This document shows positions 50,376 to 62,465 of a stretch of 64,000 bases of DNA, in pieces (within the stretch, counting starts at the first letter, position 1; every line of letters begins with the position of its first letter). Both the position numbers and the translations under genes were made by a program. The notes below the pieces were generated by a model. The model did no database searches and was not told the origin of the DNA. It saw nothing but the letters and a program-made list of their open reading frames with translations. The stretch is from Datnioides undecimradiatus (lineage: Eukaryota > Chordata > Actinopteri > Lobotiformes > Datnioididae): the NCBI GenBank assembly GCA_008933995.1, contig WARS01000013.1:18665806-18729805 (forward strand), written 5' to 3'.

Positions 50376-52230
50376 ACACTATTGCAGTGGAGGTGGTCGC
50401 ACAGTTCTAACTTTAACACCACAGTTGTCTTTTGTATATTACAGCGATCTTAAATTAATTATCACTACAATTACAGAGTATACAAATGAGTATGTGAGAT
50501 GAATTTGTCACAATGTGTGTTATAGTCGTAGCATTACAAGCAAACGGTATATGGCCTGTAAACGTGGCCGCGGTTAACGGGGCACAGCTGGATATGCTCT
50601 GTGTGGCCAGAACAAAACTCAACTTCCACTTCCCTGGCATCAAGTAACTAAATAGATTACTGCCGTAATAGGCAAGAGCAAGTTTGTGAGGCTCTCTGCA
50701 GTGTGTTATCTTTAGCTGCTGGGGTGCTTTATCAGGTCGAGTTGAGAGGCGTGGAGGGAGCCAAAGCAGGACTTTGACACTGGAAAAACAGACCCTAACA
50801 CACTGGAGGAAAAGAAGTTACCAAGAGTAGCTACAGCTCCACGAGTGAGCGCTCTGCCCTTTAACAGGATTTTCCGCCCTGACGAGGCTGCATCACGGCA
50901 CGAGGATATAGAGCAACACAGAGAAAACAGGCATTAGCCTAATAGGTACAGGGCCTGGTGCTTTCACAAGACACAGAAGACTTTACTATGCACAAAACTG
51001 TTCTCTAAGACTGTGGCACAGCATCGCACCATTGATGTCCCCAAGACAGACTCTGACAACCCTCCATATGATGTATGGAGATAAAAGACCTCTTTTCTGT
51101 AGGTGGAGACAGCGGAGAAAGCTGGGAGGTAGAGAACCTGAGATTAATGAGAATGTGGCCTACTCAAACAGTTTCAGGGGCCTTTTTGGATGTGTTTTTC
51201 AGTGTTTCTTTGTTCCACTCTTTCTCGCCGTGTTTTCAAACTTTGTGCTGTCTGTGCTGAATCACAGCAGGGGCACAGTAACTGAGTTTTTCTGTGCTTC
51301 CCCGCATCGGCAAAATTACACAAATAGTTGTAATTTTGGAGAGAATTGTGTCAAACATGCCTCAACTCTTTAAATATATTTTTCCCCGAGAGACAGTGTA
51401 TTAATTCTGCTTGTTTCCTCGAGGGGCAGTGCAAAAGGTGGATTCCGTTTCCTAACTGGGTGTATTGCTTAAATCCTTACGTCAGTACAGCTTTTCCACA
51501 GGCAGCCGCTGACATTTCCCCCGACTTCTTCTTCCCTCAGAGTCGATGTTAAACTGGATGAGTCTTCCTCCCCCGACTGTGCCCTATTTACATCTTGCTT
51601 CACTCAACAACCAATTTCAACGAAATATCTGTCAGACTGGTTCGATAGTTCGAAAGAATTACAATGTAGAGCCCAGGAATGGAGAACGAAATGTACCTTG
51701 TCTTGCAGATTGAGTTTCGCCACCGCAGCTTTGTGAGGATTTGCTACATACTGTATGAACCCTGTGAGCACATTGGTGCCAAAGCAGAACAGGAATAATG
51801 AAATAGAGAATCAGAGAAGACACAAAAGATGATAAAAGAATTTGTAGGAGAAAGAAAAGCCCGCAAACGTCTCTTTCTTTTTATTGTTGCAAATTGATTG
51901 GCGCCTTCACTCTCATTCACCCGACCGAAGCCGGTAAAGCGACACGGTGTGGTAATGAGCAGCGTCATCACCGCAAAGAAACGTCCGACCTGCTTCAGCC
52001 ACATGATGTTACTCAGAATGAAGCTGCACTTTCAAGCTCTATTGTTTAGATCATCGTGCCAAATGATGAAACAGTCGCTGCCGTGACGCCTTTTCATCCC
52101 TGCAAAATCCTGTTTCTGCATCTTAAAAACTGCTGCGCTGTGTGTTAGCACCTAAAGCAACACGCCGACTCTAAAGCAGCTCTTTTGTGCTGTTATTACA
52201 GACGGCTATTTTCGGGTGAGAATGTGAGCT

Positions 52231-52373
52231 GAGGGGCATCCAGCAGCCGACTGATTAAAGTCCCTATACCATATAACCTCAATGTCCATGGTTCAGTGCC
52301 AGCCAGGTGCTGTTGTTGCGTGTCATGCACCTCTTTCCCCAGTCTGTTCCTTATTCCTATCAGTGTCCTGTAA
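52231..52373 (+). mobile_element. tRNA-derived SINE, second copy
   Basis: A degraded B box, GGTTCAGTGCC, lies at 52290-52300 and GTTGCGTGTCAT at 52315-52326. CT-rich text and ATCAGTGTCCTGTA follow. Motif spacing equals that of the copy at 10541-10683. The text upstream of the B box (CATATAACCTCAATGTCCAT) is longer and more typical of the family than in the first copy. Confidence 0.65.
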
Positions 52374-54095
52374 CTTTGATTACTTTGTCAATTGATTTAT
52401 TGACATTATAAACTTATTGAGAAAGGATTTATTGGAACCTTTGATGTCGCCTCACAATGTGATCGCTATCAAGTGATCGCTTATTGTACGTGCATAAGTA
52501 TTATTTATAGGGTATTTTCACCAAATGATATTCCTTAGTCCAAATAAGATATAATTGTGTGATCTAATAAAGACCAACAATACATTTTGTTTATAACTGA
52601 ATACACTGTGTCCGCTACAGCGATTTCGTGTCAACATTGCAACGTTTCATCACCCAGAACCTTTCGTTGTATGAAATGTGTTGAATAAGGCCAACTCAAA
52701 CGAATTCATCCCAAAAGAAAATGAGACGGTAGGAATGTAAGTTCCATAAAAGTCACCTATGTACAATTTTTCTTTATATACACCAGTTATTTTTCGCTGT
52801 AAACAATGTAAGTAATGCTTCCTCTAAATCCCTTTTTGCACATTCATGGTGCACTTGTATCAAGACCTGCTTTCTTGTGTTGGTTAATGGTTACTCTCCA
52901 GCAGAAGAAGAAATAAAAAAAACATTTGGGTTTAATTTTGACTGCTTATGCTGACAGTCTTTTAACACAACATGGTGTTTATCTTCACCTCAGCCTCATT
53001 CATGCCTTCAGCTTCTTTCCCGTCACTGGGGTTTGAGAAGCTGAGAGCTGCTTCCTCCCTGCCACTCACGAAACTTTTTGGGTTTTAACTCTCAATCCAG
53101 CGAGATATCGTCTGCGTCGAGGAGAAAGCACAAAATTGTTGTGAAATTCTTCTAGATGTTGCAGCATTTTTTTTTTTCTTTATCTTTTGGCTTTGCGCTT
53201 TTATGAGCATAAAAGCTACGAGACTTCAAGCAAGAACAATGCTACAGTGTGAGAACTTACAGGAGTGGCTTTGCTTTCATATTGACTTAAAAGTGGCTTT
53301 CCCCAGAGTTGCTGGAGATATGGAAATGAATGTATATGAGATGTTTTGCGTCCACACGCCCACCATCCACCCGGCACTGAAGCCCTTTTTTTTCCTTTCT
53401 TTTCCCATGGAGCGACTTTCAGGAAAGTGTGAACGGGAGTAAGATGAACTGTGGATTTGATGATTTAAAGGGAGATTAAAAGACTTTATTGTGAAGACTT
53501 TAAATGCTGGTTAATTAACTCTTTCATAAAGTCACAGGCGTAAAGGCAGATTGAGTAGGATTTGTCGGTTTGTAAACACAACATTTAAATTTGGCCTTTT
53601 TCTCCCTGGCTCGTGATTTCTTCTCGGGTGCTCGCTTATGATTTGGCACCTGGTTGCCCGCATCATGTTTGCTGTTATTGGATAGGGGTTATAGACCGAC
53701 TGCACAAAGGTTGACATCCAGGAACATTGTGAAGGAAGCAATATAAGACAATACAGGCGGGGGGCAGGGTCTCCGCAGATGCAAACACCACCACACAGTT
53801 CAATAAAACATAAGTGATGATTGAGCGGGTTGATTGTCTATACACACACATTCATTGTTAGCTTTCAGAGACGGGCTACTGGTTCTACATTTAGGTTTAG
53901 TACAGCTACAGTATGCATGCACTGTATAACTGATAGTATCACAGCGCTCTTTGCTGTACGTTCCTGCTGTCTTCCTGTGTTCCACAGTGTGTGGAATGAG
54001 CGTGCTGAGCAGGAAACAACAAAGACAGTTTTTCAAAGGTGCTGCTAATGAGAACCTTGCCACCGTGCTCATCTCACCTGTTTCTTTTTATACAG
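52374..54095. other. 3' part of putative intron 1
   Basis: No gene recognised. It ends in a good acceptor: a pyrimidine-rich TTTCTTTTTATACAG finishing at 54095. It contains a T-rich run near 53167-53176. Confidence 0.5.
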
Positions 54096-54145
54096 ATTTG
54101 GGGAACCGCAAAGGTGCAAATCGGATTCCATACGTTTGTGATTGG

Positions 54146-54151
54146 ATGTGA
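54146..54151 (+). promoter_or_regulatory. Start-stop element (ATG-TGA) in the 5' UTR
   Basis: ATGTGA, a minimal upstream ORF of one codon, lies 27 bases before the main ATG and in the same frame. It is the only upstream ATG in this exon. Start-stop elements are known to stall scanning ribosomes in other genes; a role here is inferred. Confidence 0.45.
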
Positions 54152-54178
54152 GACTACTTTGACCCTACAAAATTGAAG

Positions 54179-54233
54179 ATGATGTTGCTATGGAAACTGC
54201 TGGTGCTGCAGTCACTTATGGGGTGCCTTGCAG
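54179..54233 (+). CDS. cntn4: Contactin, first coding exon (CNTN4-like, or CNTN3)
   Basis: The exon encodes 18 residues plus one base (G) of the next codon: MMLLWKLLVLQSLMGCLA. This is a signal peptide with basic WK, a hydrophobic core and a C-L-A end where contactins are cleaved. Compared by eye with signal peptides recalled from memory, it matches human CNTN4 at 12 of 18 positions, including the run LLVLQS and the CLA end, and human CNTN3 at 10. The phase-1 split with G also fits a contactin start exon as I recall it. Contactins are GPI-anchored neuronal adhesion proteins of six Ig and four FNIII domains, displayed on the outer cell surface and partnering with receptors such as PTPRG and amyloid precursor family members. 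No Ig-domain exon is in the remaining 9.8 kb, consistent with the very large introns of these genes. The first of two tandem ATGs was taken as the start; it has A at -3. The paralogue assignment is tentative. Confidence 0.7.
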
Positions 54234-57200
54234 GTAAAGTATCTTATTAAGAACTTTTGATGCATGCCAAAGCTGCCTTTGTGAAGTCTGAGTCCTTATT
54301 CATATGTATTTGGGGCAGGTGACAGTATGAAAGCATTAGTTTAGAAAGGAGCAACAGCGAGTAGATTAGCCATAAGCAAACATTTTTTTCCCAGTGATGT
54401 AAAATAATAAGAATCTATTCAGCAAGGAAGTTATTGTGAAAGTAAGCCATTGTCTGCGAAAGACTTCCAATCACAGGCAATATTGCATTTTGGCTATGCC
54501 TTAGCGCTGTATGTGGCACTCAGTAAAGGTTAGCAATATCATCTTGAATGTGAATGAGGGGAGTGTACCGCGTCCAAGCAAGGTATGAAAATATTCCATT
54601 TCACTTAGCTCGACAGATCACAAATAGGGCTAAGAAGAAATTTAGGGAAACAGCAAACTCATGCCTCAAACCTGACTAGCAAAGAAGGCATTGCATCTCA
54701 TCTAATGTAATCTAATAAGGGATATGAGAGAGCAAGTGTGCAGTCCAATGTAATGTTGTCAGATTAATTCTAGCATTCAAAACCTCAGTAATGTGATATT
54801 ACCTCTAAAATTATTTAACAATTACAAAAGATCCTGGTAATGCAATCTCATAACTAAAAGCTAATAAACAGACGGACAAACAAGACACTTGCACTAAAGT
54901 AGTTTAAAAGGAAATTGAATTTGAATTGAAATGTGGTTAATGCATTTTAATTGTCTTCCACTGTAGAATGAGACATTAATAGAGTGCTACATTCATTAAT
55001 TTATTTTTTATTTTTTTTTGCCAAAAACCTAATTGTTCCATATTTCACAGGTTACCAAATGAATTAAAGCGCAAGATATGTTTTAGAAAGCTCTAGTATT
55101 TTGAAATTACTGTTACAGTGTAGGTAAAAATGTGTTTCATTTCTCGATTTTATGTATAAAAGAGGCAATGTGTTAACTGGGAAATTCTTCCTGCTTTTAG
55201 TTAAAATTAGGTTAATGTATCAAATTGATATATAAAAAAAGGCAATGAGGTAACAGGAAATCCTTCCTTTTAACAAATGTCCATCATTCATTTACTGTGC
55301 AGTAAAGTTAAATTATAGCTTCATTACACCATGGTGCCCATTTCAGCCAGAGGCTCCCTGGCATTGATCACATTTTGATGGAGGACTTTAATTTGTCTCC
55401 TTTACAAATAGGAGGGGTCACCGGAGAGCATCAGTTGAATCACTCAATGTTTAATCAACAGGTATTATACGAATCAAGATGAAGAAAGGACTCTATTGAT
55501 GAGTCTGTGTTCTGGTGAAACCCTCCATCTCATTAGTCAACACACATCAGGCCTGCTGTGAACCCTCTGCCCTCTGTTGCACATTAAATTATCAGATTTG
55601 TTAAAGGGAACCTTGAGCTATATTGTGTTGTCCTCGTGGTTTTGCCTGCGGTTGTCGCTACTCATCATATGGTGGTTTTTAACAATCCCACATGATCACA
55701 CAGCAGACGGCTGGTGATAATTGACTGCCGTGCTATGGGTGCAGCTGAATCCTCGTGGAGATGGTTCCTGTTATGTAGAAAAACATCCAACACGATCAGA
55801 CGCAAATCCACAGCCTCGCAGTGCAGAGGGATTGTTGACCTTTATGGATCACGTTCGAAGTAGAACAGTGCACTTTCAAGATTTTAATTTTGTGTTTTAA
55901 GTACAATTGGCCATTGACATTTCCCAATAATTGCTTCTGTCCTAACAGTAGTGGTGTCATTTCAGATCTGAAGTGAGGATAGTCTCTGGCTAACCACACA
56001 GACTTCTTACGAGGTTAAAAGAATAAGCTAGCTGGCTAATTTAGTAAAAACAGGTGGTTCGTTTCTTCTTAGAGTCATATCAACCAATCTATTGCAAGAT
56101 GAAAACACAGTTGTCTTATCATTGCCATGTAAAGAATAAAAGAAACCCTGAACATGTTTTGTGTCTAACCCAGCGGCTGTCAGACACGTTTTCAAGTCCC
56201 ACGTTTTGCTGCTTTTGCTTTGAACTATCACCTAGACAGTAACTTCATTATTAGCAGATTGCAAAGTAGTAGTGTGCAGTAGGGTATTTCGCTCATCAGA
56301 ACATGCTATAAGCTGCGTTCTAATGTAATTTGTGCAGTCAGTTCAGATGGTGTTTGAATCACTTGTGACTCATTTCATGTGTTAAGTCGTGATGTGTGAC
56401 TCGTGTTAGTGTAGGGTTAGCTGGGACAGACATTTGTAACCAGTTTAAAAATGAAAGCAGTTGGTTAAAGATGTCAGTGGGGTCAAGAAGTTTTATTTCA
56501 CTCATTTTGGTATGGTTAAGACCAGTGAAAGATTGTGGTTACCATAAACTACGGTTAAGCTTTGGTTAGCATTAGACTCCAATATCAGTCTTTCACAAGG
56601 AATTTGGATGTGCTACAAGCCGACCTGCACTAGTGCTGTCTTGCAGATACATGCAACATCTGAATGTAATGACTTGGAATATTAGGCTGGTATCACATGA
56701 TACCATAGCAGTAAAATGTATTTGAACATATGCTGGATATCAGGTTATATCTATTTAAGTAGTATATATCCAGATCTCTATAGGTCTTTTAGCATGAATT
56801 TTGGTCTTTGGTCCTTTATCCAGACAGCTTTGATGTAAGAGTCAGAGCTGAGTATGTGGATTTATATCCTGGGAAAATTGGGGTTAATGAGGAAACAGTG
56901 TCTACATTTTTAAACTACAGAGTGAGAGCAGTATGCGCTCTCAGATCCACTGAGAACGCCTGTGACCCAAAGCAATGAAAGGGTCGCTCACTCTTGGTCT
57001 AAAATTGGTTTATCCTCCGTGCAAAACCCACTAGACATGAACATTTGCCTTAAACACTCTTTCCGTGGATGCGTATACCCAGACCTCCATAATGCTAATG
57101 TGTTTTCAGCTGAGCTGGAAATGAACGTCTTAGAGCATTTTTTAGATCTTTAAGCTTGAGCACAGGATTATTGTACTAACCCTCCCGCTTATCAGTTTGG

Positions 57201-57593
57201 AACAAAACTCACTTTACAGTGGGTGATGTGGCCTCGATATGGATTATGGAGGTGCCTGAAAATTGACTGCTGGAAACAGGAATAATGCACAATATGCAGA
57301 CCTAAAAAGCTTGGCTTTAATATGCTGCAGAGAGCAAAACCAGACGTGCAAGTAGAGTGAACCTCATATAGGCTCGGGGAAAGGAATGTACAGATGTTTA
57401 TTGGGCTTTAGTTACACTCCTCAGCCTGGGGAGTTTTATAAGTTGATTTGTTTTTCATGCACAAATGAGTTAAAAAAAAAAAAATCTTGATAATACCACA
57501 TGTGCAAGTTGAATCTAGAAATGCAATTACATTTTTAAATGAGTCACCTGCTTGTTCGCCTCAATAACAGGCACCAATGGACAACAATGTGAT

Positions 57594-57610
57594 GGGGGAG
57601 GGGGGGGGGA
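57594..57610. repeat. G-rich run with single A interruption
   Basis: Five to nine consecutive G on either side of one A. It occurs in an otherwise AT-rich intron. Confidence 0.9.
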
Positions 57611-59621
57611 GCATTGTTTCATTTTACCCAGCAACAACTCAAACAATGCCATTTTCAATGTTTTAGGGTTTTCTGCGAGATACAGTTTTTTTGCTCACCG
57701 CCTCTGTTGTACAGACTTAGAAAACATGCACTCATGGCAGGAAGGACATTGATAGGACTGTGAGCCTTGCCATCTTTCCAAAAAACTTTGATTCAACAGA
57801 AATCTTCCCAAACATTCTCTTTGTAACTTTAAGTAAACACAGAAAGTAGTCCCCTTGGAAATCCCCGTAGCCGTTGTACCAAACTGCATAGCATAGCAAA
57901 ATCACTTGAAGTCTCTCTTGGCTTGCTTGTTTATATGTGAGGCTGGAGATCACTATCAATTTAACTTGTGTGCGTGCTATAGAAGTACTGGCAAATCCAA
58001 GAGGATGTGTCTGCAAGTTTTAGAAATGATGAAATAAACAGACAAAGCACAAAATGTGCAGTTGTCATAGACTACGAAAATAGGATTAGGCGAAACTCCT
58101 TTTATGGCTAATAGCTCTACAAACTGCCCCAAATACAAATCTCTATCCAGCAGACTACCACACATGCAGTGGATCTTTGAAAGGCTCCGGACAAGCCTAC
58201 GGTATTTAAAGACAAGTGTTAAAACATGATTTCTGTTTATAAAAACAACAATAATGCGGCAAAAAATAGTCATATGTAAATTCTTTAACTTACGTATCCT
58301 TTTACATTATCCTAATTTTCTTCTTCTGCTTGCCCAGAAGCTGCTTCCTCGTTTCAGTTCGAAATGCTGCTTGAGTATGTCCGGTAATAAAGTCCACCCC
58401 AAGCACAATGAAGTCAAGGGAAAACAGTCATTTTATGCCAGAGTGAAGCCATTTCAGTTACACAAAATGATACATATTAAGAAATAAAGCTCAGGCTAAA
58501 TCACAGCCAATGATAATCTATGACAATTTAATAGCCACATGCGTAGTACGGCCTCACTATTTAGCACAAGTGAAGACACGGAGACCTCCTCATTTTCCAC
58601 GTCACAGTGGTCAGTCAAGACTCTCCCCTCTGATTCTGCTCTTCTTTTGCTCTTCTTTACAGGACTGAGGTTGAATGAGAGAAACCAAAGTTTGTCTCAG
58701 CGTGTTGTTGTACGTATCTTTCAGCAAATGCTTTCTTTTTAACACCCTCGATGGCGCAAACACGCGGATCCCACCGTGAGCGTTTGTTTACCTGTTAAAT
58801 TCCAGCACACCTTTGTGTTCTTGTCTGCAACTCTGCGCACAAAGCCACACGTTTGCTTCAAAAAGTTGTTTATTTGAGAGTTGAGAATTTGAGAACCAAG
58901 TACATACGTCTATGAAACACATATGGCTTATTGACTCAGTTCCCTGCAACATACATAATAGATTATACACGAATACACAACGCAAACTAAACATACATAC
59001 ATGCGGACGCACATTCACTGCACAGTTACGAGCTCTGCACATTTCCTCATCCTTTGTTGTATTTTAGATTAACACTAATTAGGCCGATGTTTTTCAGACA
59101 ATGTAAAAATGTAACTCAATGATTTAAGAGACGGTTTAACCAAGGTGTGTATCACTTAACAAGCGACTCACAAACGAAGCAATTAAACAGATCATATCCC
59201 CGTTAGTTATAATAAATGATTCAAAGTGTCAGACTCTTTAATATTTTATATGTAAAGATAACTGCCTCCAGCCTACTGCTGACGTGAATAAGTATGCTAA
59301 CATAACAAAGCTTCCTCTGTGCTGTGCATCAAACATTCATTTTAATTTTAATTCATTTATTAGAATATTCATTTGAGAGGATCATATAGAGATCATATGG
59401 GGTTTTGGGTTGTTGTTTTTTTTTTTATTTATTTGATTCACCTGAGGATTGTTTGCAGAGCACGCTTGCTTTTTTGTCAGCGTTACATGATTTATTCTCA
59501 TACTCGCTGTCTCTCCTGGGAACTGCTCGGTATGATCAAATCTGTTTGTGCTGTTCGCCATTAAGCTCCTCTACTACTTTGCTCAAGAGCAGTTGCTGGA
59601 GGAGGTGTATGTGTTTGTGGT

Positions 59622-59643
59622 TGTGTGTGTGTGTGCGTGTGTG
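59622..59643. repeat. (GT)n microsatellite
   Basis: About ten GT units with one C substitution. Confidence 0.95.
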
Positions 59644-62400
59644 GAGATTGAATCAGTTCATAAGCGTCTTCCGCTGAAGTAAGAGTGTCCGCTGATATAC
59701 ATCTCCCATCTGTGAACAGGCATTGTTTTATGGGGCTGCTACATAAACAATAAACAAGTATTTTGCAAGTCCAGTCATCTACACGGGAGAAACGGGAGAA
59801 ATGTCAGACAATAAACAAGGATGTGATGAAAAATAAGATTAATACGATTGGAATCATTCCTTGGGGAAATTCACATACAGCAGCGCAAGAGAGAGCCCAA
59901 GACTTTAAAAATAATATGTAAATAAAATAGATATCAGATAAGTAAGTATCTGAGTAAAAGAAAACCCTTCATTACATACGTACTGGGCTTAATTTTAGAT
60001 AACATAAGTGACGCTCCTCTTAACCAACTCTGCTCCCGTAGCTTGTAGAACTGCAATCCCCAGACCTGGGGTCAGCAGCTGGACTTCAGCTGTCACCACA
60101 AAGACAACGGAGGTGAACAGCGTTTCATTTGCGGTGCTAAATACATTGCAAATACGTACACATGCTAACTTGAGACCTCCGTAGGGATCGTTTGCGGGAT
60201 TATTCAGAGCAGCCAGGATATCGTTTCTATTTTCAGGTTTTCAAGTGTCCTTTTTTCAGTTTGTTGAGCGCTCGAGGCAAAATGGGGTAGGCAGAAATCT
60301 TGGTGATGGATATTTCAAAACCTCAGCAGTCAGTGTTCAAGTGCTTGAAGTTGTATTATATCAGTTTTTGTCTACATTTGAGAACACTGAATTATGCTAT
60401 TTTCCTGATAGCGCTTACACAGTATCTACTATCTACAGAAACATTCACATAACCCACATATTGGTTATACTCATTTTATTGTTCATTCACATGAGAGTTG
60501 CCCTTGTAGTCAAGCAGAACTGTCTTGATTTAATTATTAAGAATTCTAATAATTACATTATATACAGCCCCATCTTGGTGACAAGAAATGATTATGCCAC
60601 AGGCGAGTAACACACAACAATCTGCTCACAGGTAACGGCAAAATAAAACTGTAAATAAATTAATGGGACTGATTGCTGCCGATGACATTTTTGTAAATGG
60701 AGGACTCTAATCAGAAGTGAAAGCTTTGGAAAAGTGGGAGAACAAACAGTTGTGTGAAAGTAATCAGAGGCGTTTTACATGAGCTAATTGTGCTGAGCCA
60801 AAGTAGGTCAGCAAGACTGAGGTATAAATAAATAAAAACGATGTTGTTTTGGTGGCGTGTTGTAGTCATAATGGAAACAACTTTTTCAGAAAAAATGCTA
60901 AAATGCGATTGGTTGCCCCGGTCATCTGTACATTCATTTGGCTTAAATTGCGCTTATGTCCATTTACAGCGGCTGGTGCTTTTAAATTGTTTTCTAAACC
61001 GTGACATTTCTCCCGGATATAAAGTACAAATTCTCCAAATTAGGAGCATGACAAAATAACTGTTATTTATTTGTTTTAAATTATATCATTATCCCGTTAC
61101 GTTTGCATTTCATTGACTCTGCTTTTGCAAAACCAGTGGGTGTGAAATGGACCCTTGCTGTTAAAGCATATTCCATATATCAGTGTCCTGACTTATAGAA
61201 AATGAATATTCGCGGCCCAGTGAACTACTTACATACTGTGAAAGAACTATCTATTCTAATAGTTCCATGAAAGCCTGGGAGATACGCGCAGATATCCTCC
61301 TTTCACGTCATTTTGAACCCATCTGTGAAGTCTTTTACGTCCTCTCAGGCCTGCCCCGACGTTCAGCGGGGTCGCCAGCAGCATGGAGAAAATACGTTTT
61401 CTTCAAGGTTCATGTGTCACCGCCATATCTGTTCCACTTGCCTTGTGTATCGTTTCAAACAATCACAAAGGACACTATCTTTAATGAACTCCACGTAGAG
61501 GTTCAGAGGGGGGAAAAAAACAAAAAAGACATCTGCACAAGACGTTTGATCCACCTTCTGAGAAGATGTGCTATCTTCTGCGTTGCTTTTGAGTATTAGT
61601 TGCTGCAGCAGAGTAATGAGACTATATGAGGAGTAGATGATGTAAATCTTACTTCACCCCTCAATCTATTTTTTCATGTATGCTGAGCCATGCTCTGTAT
61701 ATTCATATACTGTCGCCTGCAATTGGACTAGAGATTTTTTGTTTTCTTCTTTTAAACTGTCACTTGTCACGGAAACTGCTCTTTGACAGACCAAAGCAGC
61801 TCCACCGTGAATACTAGCTGGAGAGTGGGAGCACAGAGATGAATAGGATGCTGATATCCTCTCATTTATAACCCCTTGCCTGTCAGTTTAGGCACATTTT
61901 GGATTACTGCATGTATTTATTTTTAGATGATTTTCTGACAAAGACCACACACTAAAACAGATCACAGCAACACGCGCACGCTCAGATGCACCGATTGACC
62001 TGATTTAACATTGTACACAATGGTGAGAGTAAACTATTAAAGGCTACTAGACACAGTGCTGGAGGTCCACAAGGTGGTGGGGCCTCGAACATGATTTCAG
62101 GGTGTGGTGCAAAATGACAACAGGTTTTATTTTGACATCTTCTAATGCATTAAAAATGAGCCCATTATGTTTAAAAGCGACAATCTAATTATAGTTTCGT
62201 AGCAATCACTGTCATCTCCCATATGCAGAATAGGCAGATGTGATATGTATTACTAAATTAAGACCAAGTTACACATTAACAGTTTATTAACTGTCCAGTG
62301 TGGCTGCAGCGCCGCTGCTATCATTGCTCGTTCTTTGGAAAGAGTTTGACTCTAACAAAGCCACTGACTGAAAACGTGCCACCAAGAAAACACAATATAA

Positions 62401-62465
62401 TCAGCATCATTGTTATCACCATTATGATCATCATCATTATGATCAAGTCTGATGTCATTATCATA
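62401..62465. repeat. Imperfect (ATC)/(ATT) trinucleotide region
   Basis: Interspersed ATCATT, GATCATCATCATTATGATC and similar units, degraded. Confidence 0.75.

Larger units (their letters stand above)
41575..52230. other. Putative intron 1, non-coding
   Basis: No recognisable protein on either strand. A balanced, repeat-free block at about 42412-42545 reads like a candidate conserved element. A 13-bp inverted repeat sits at 43848-43899. The remaining features are homopolymers, AT tracts and an imperfect trinucleotide region, listed separately. A further untranslated exon of the contactin gene could be hidden here and would not be visible without transcripts. Confidence 0.5.
54096..54233 (+). 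other. Contactin start exon (5' UTR plus first coding bases)
   Basis: The exon is bounded by the acceptor ...TTTTTATACAG| at 54095/54096 and the donor GCAG|GTAAAG at 54233/54234, giving 138 bases. The first 83 are untranslated. Their only upstream ATG is immediately followed by TGA (54146-54151). That TGA is in frame with the real start and closes the frame upstream, so the N-terminus is well defined. Borders are read from splice consensus and not confirmed by transcripts. Confidence 0.65.

Noticed and set aside
60245-60610. 121-codon + strand ORF downstream of the contactin start exon
   Set aside because: Considered as a possible next exon; it lacks the Ig-domain cysteine/tryptophan pattern and is Ile/Leu/Tyr-rich by composition.
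61267-61599. 110-codon + strand ORF in the contactin intron
   Set aside because: Not contactin-like and no known family.
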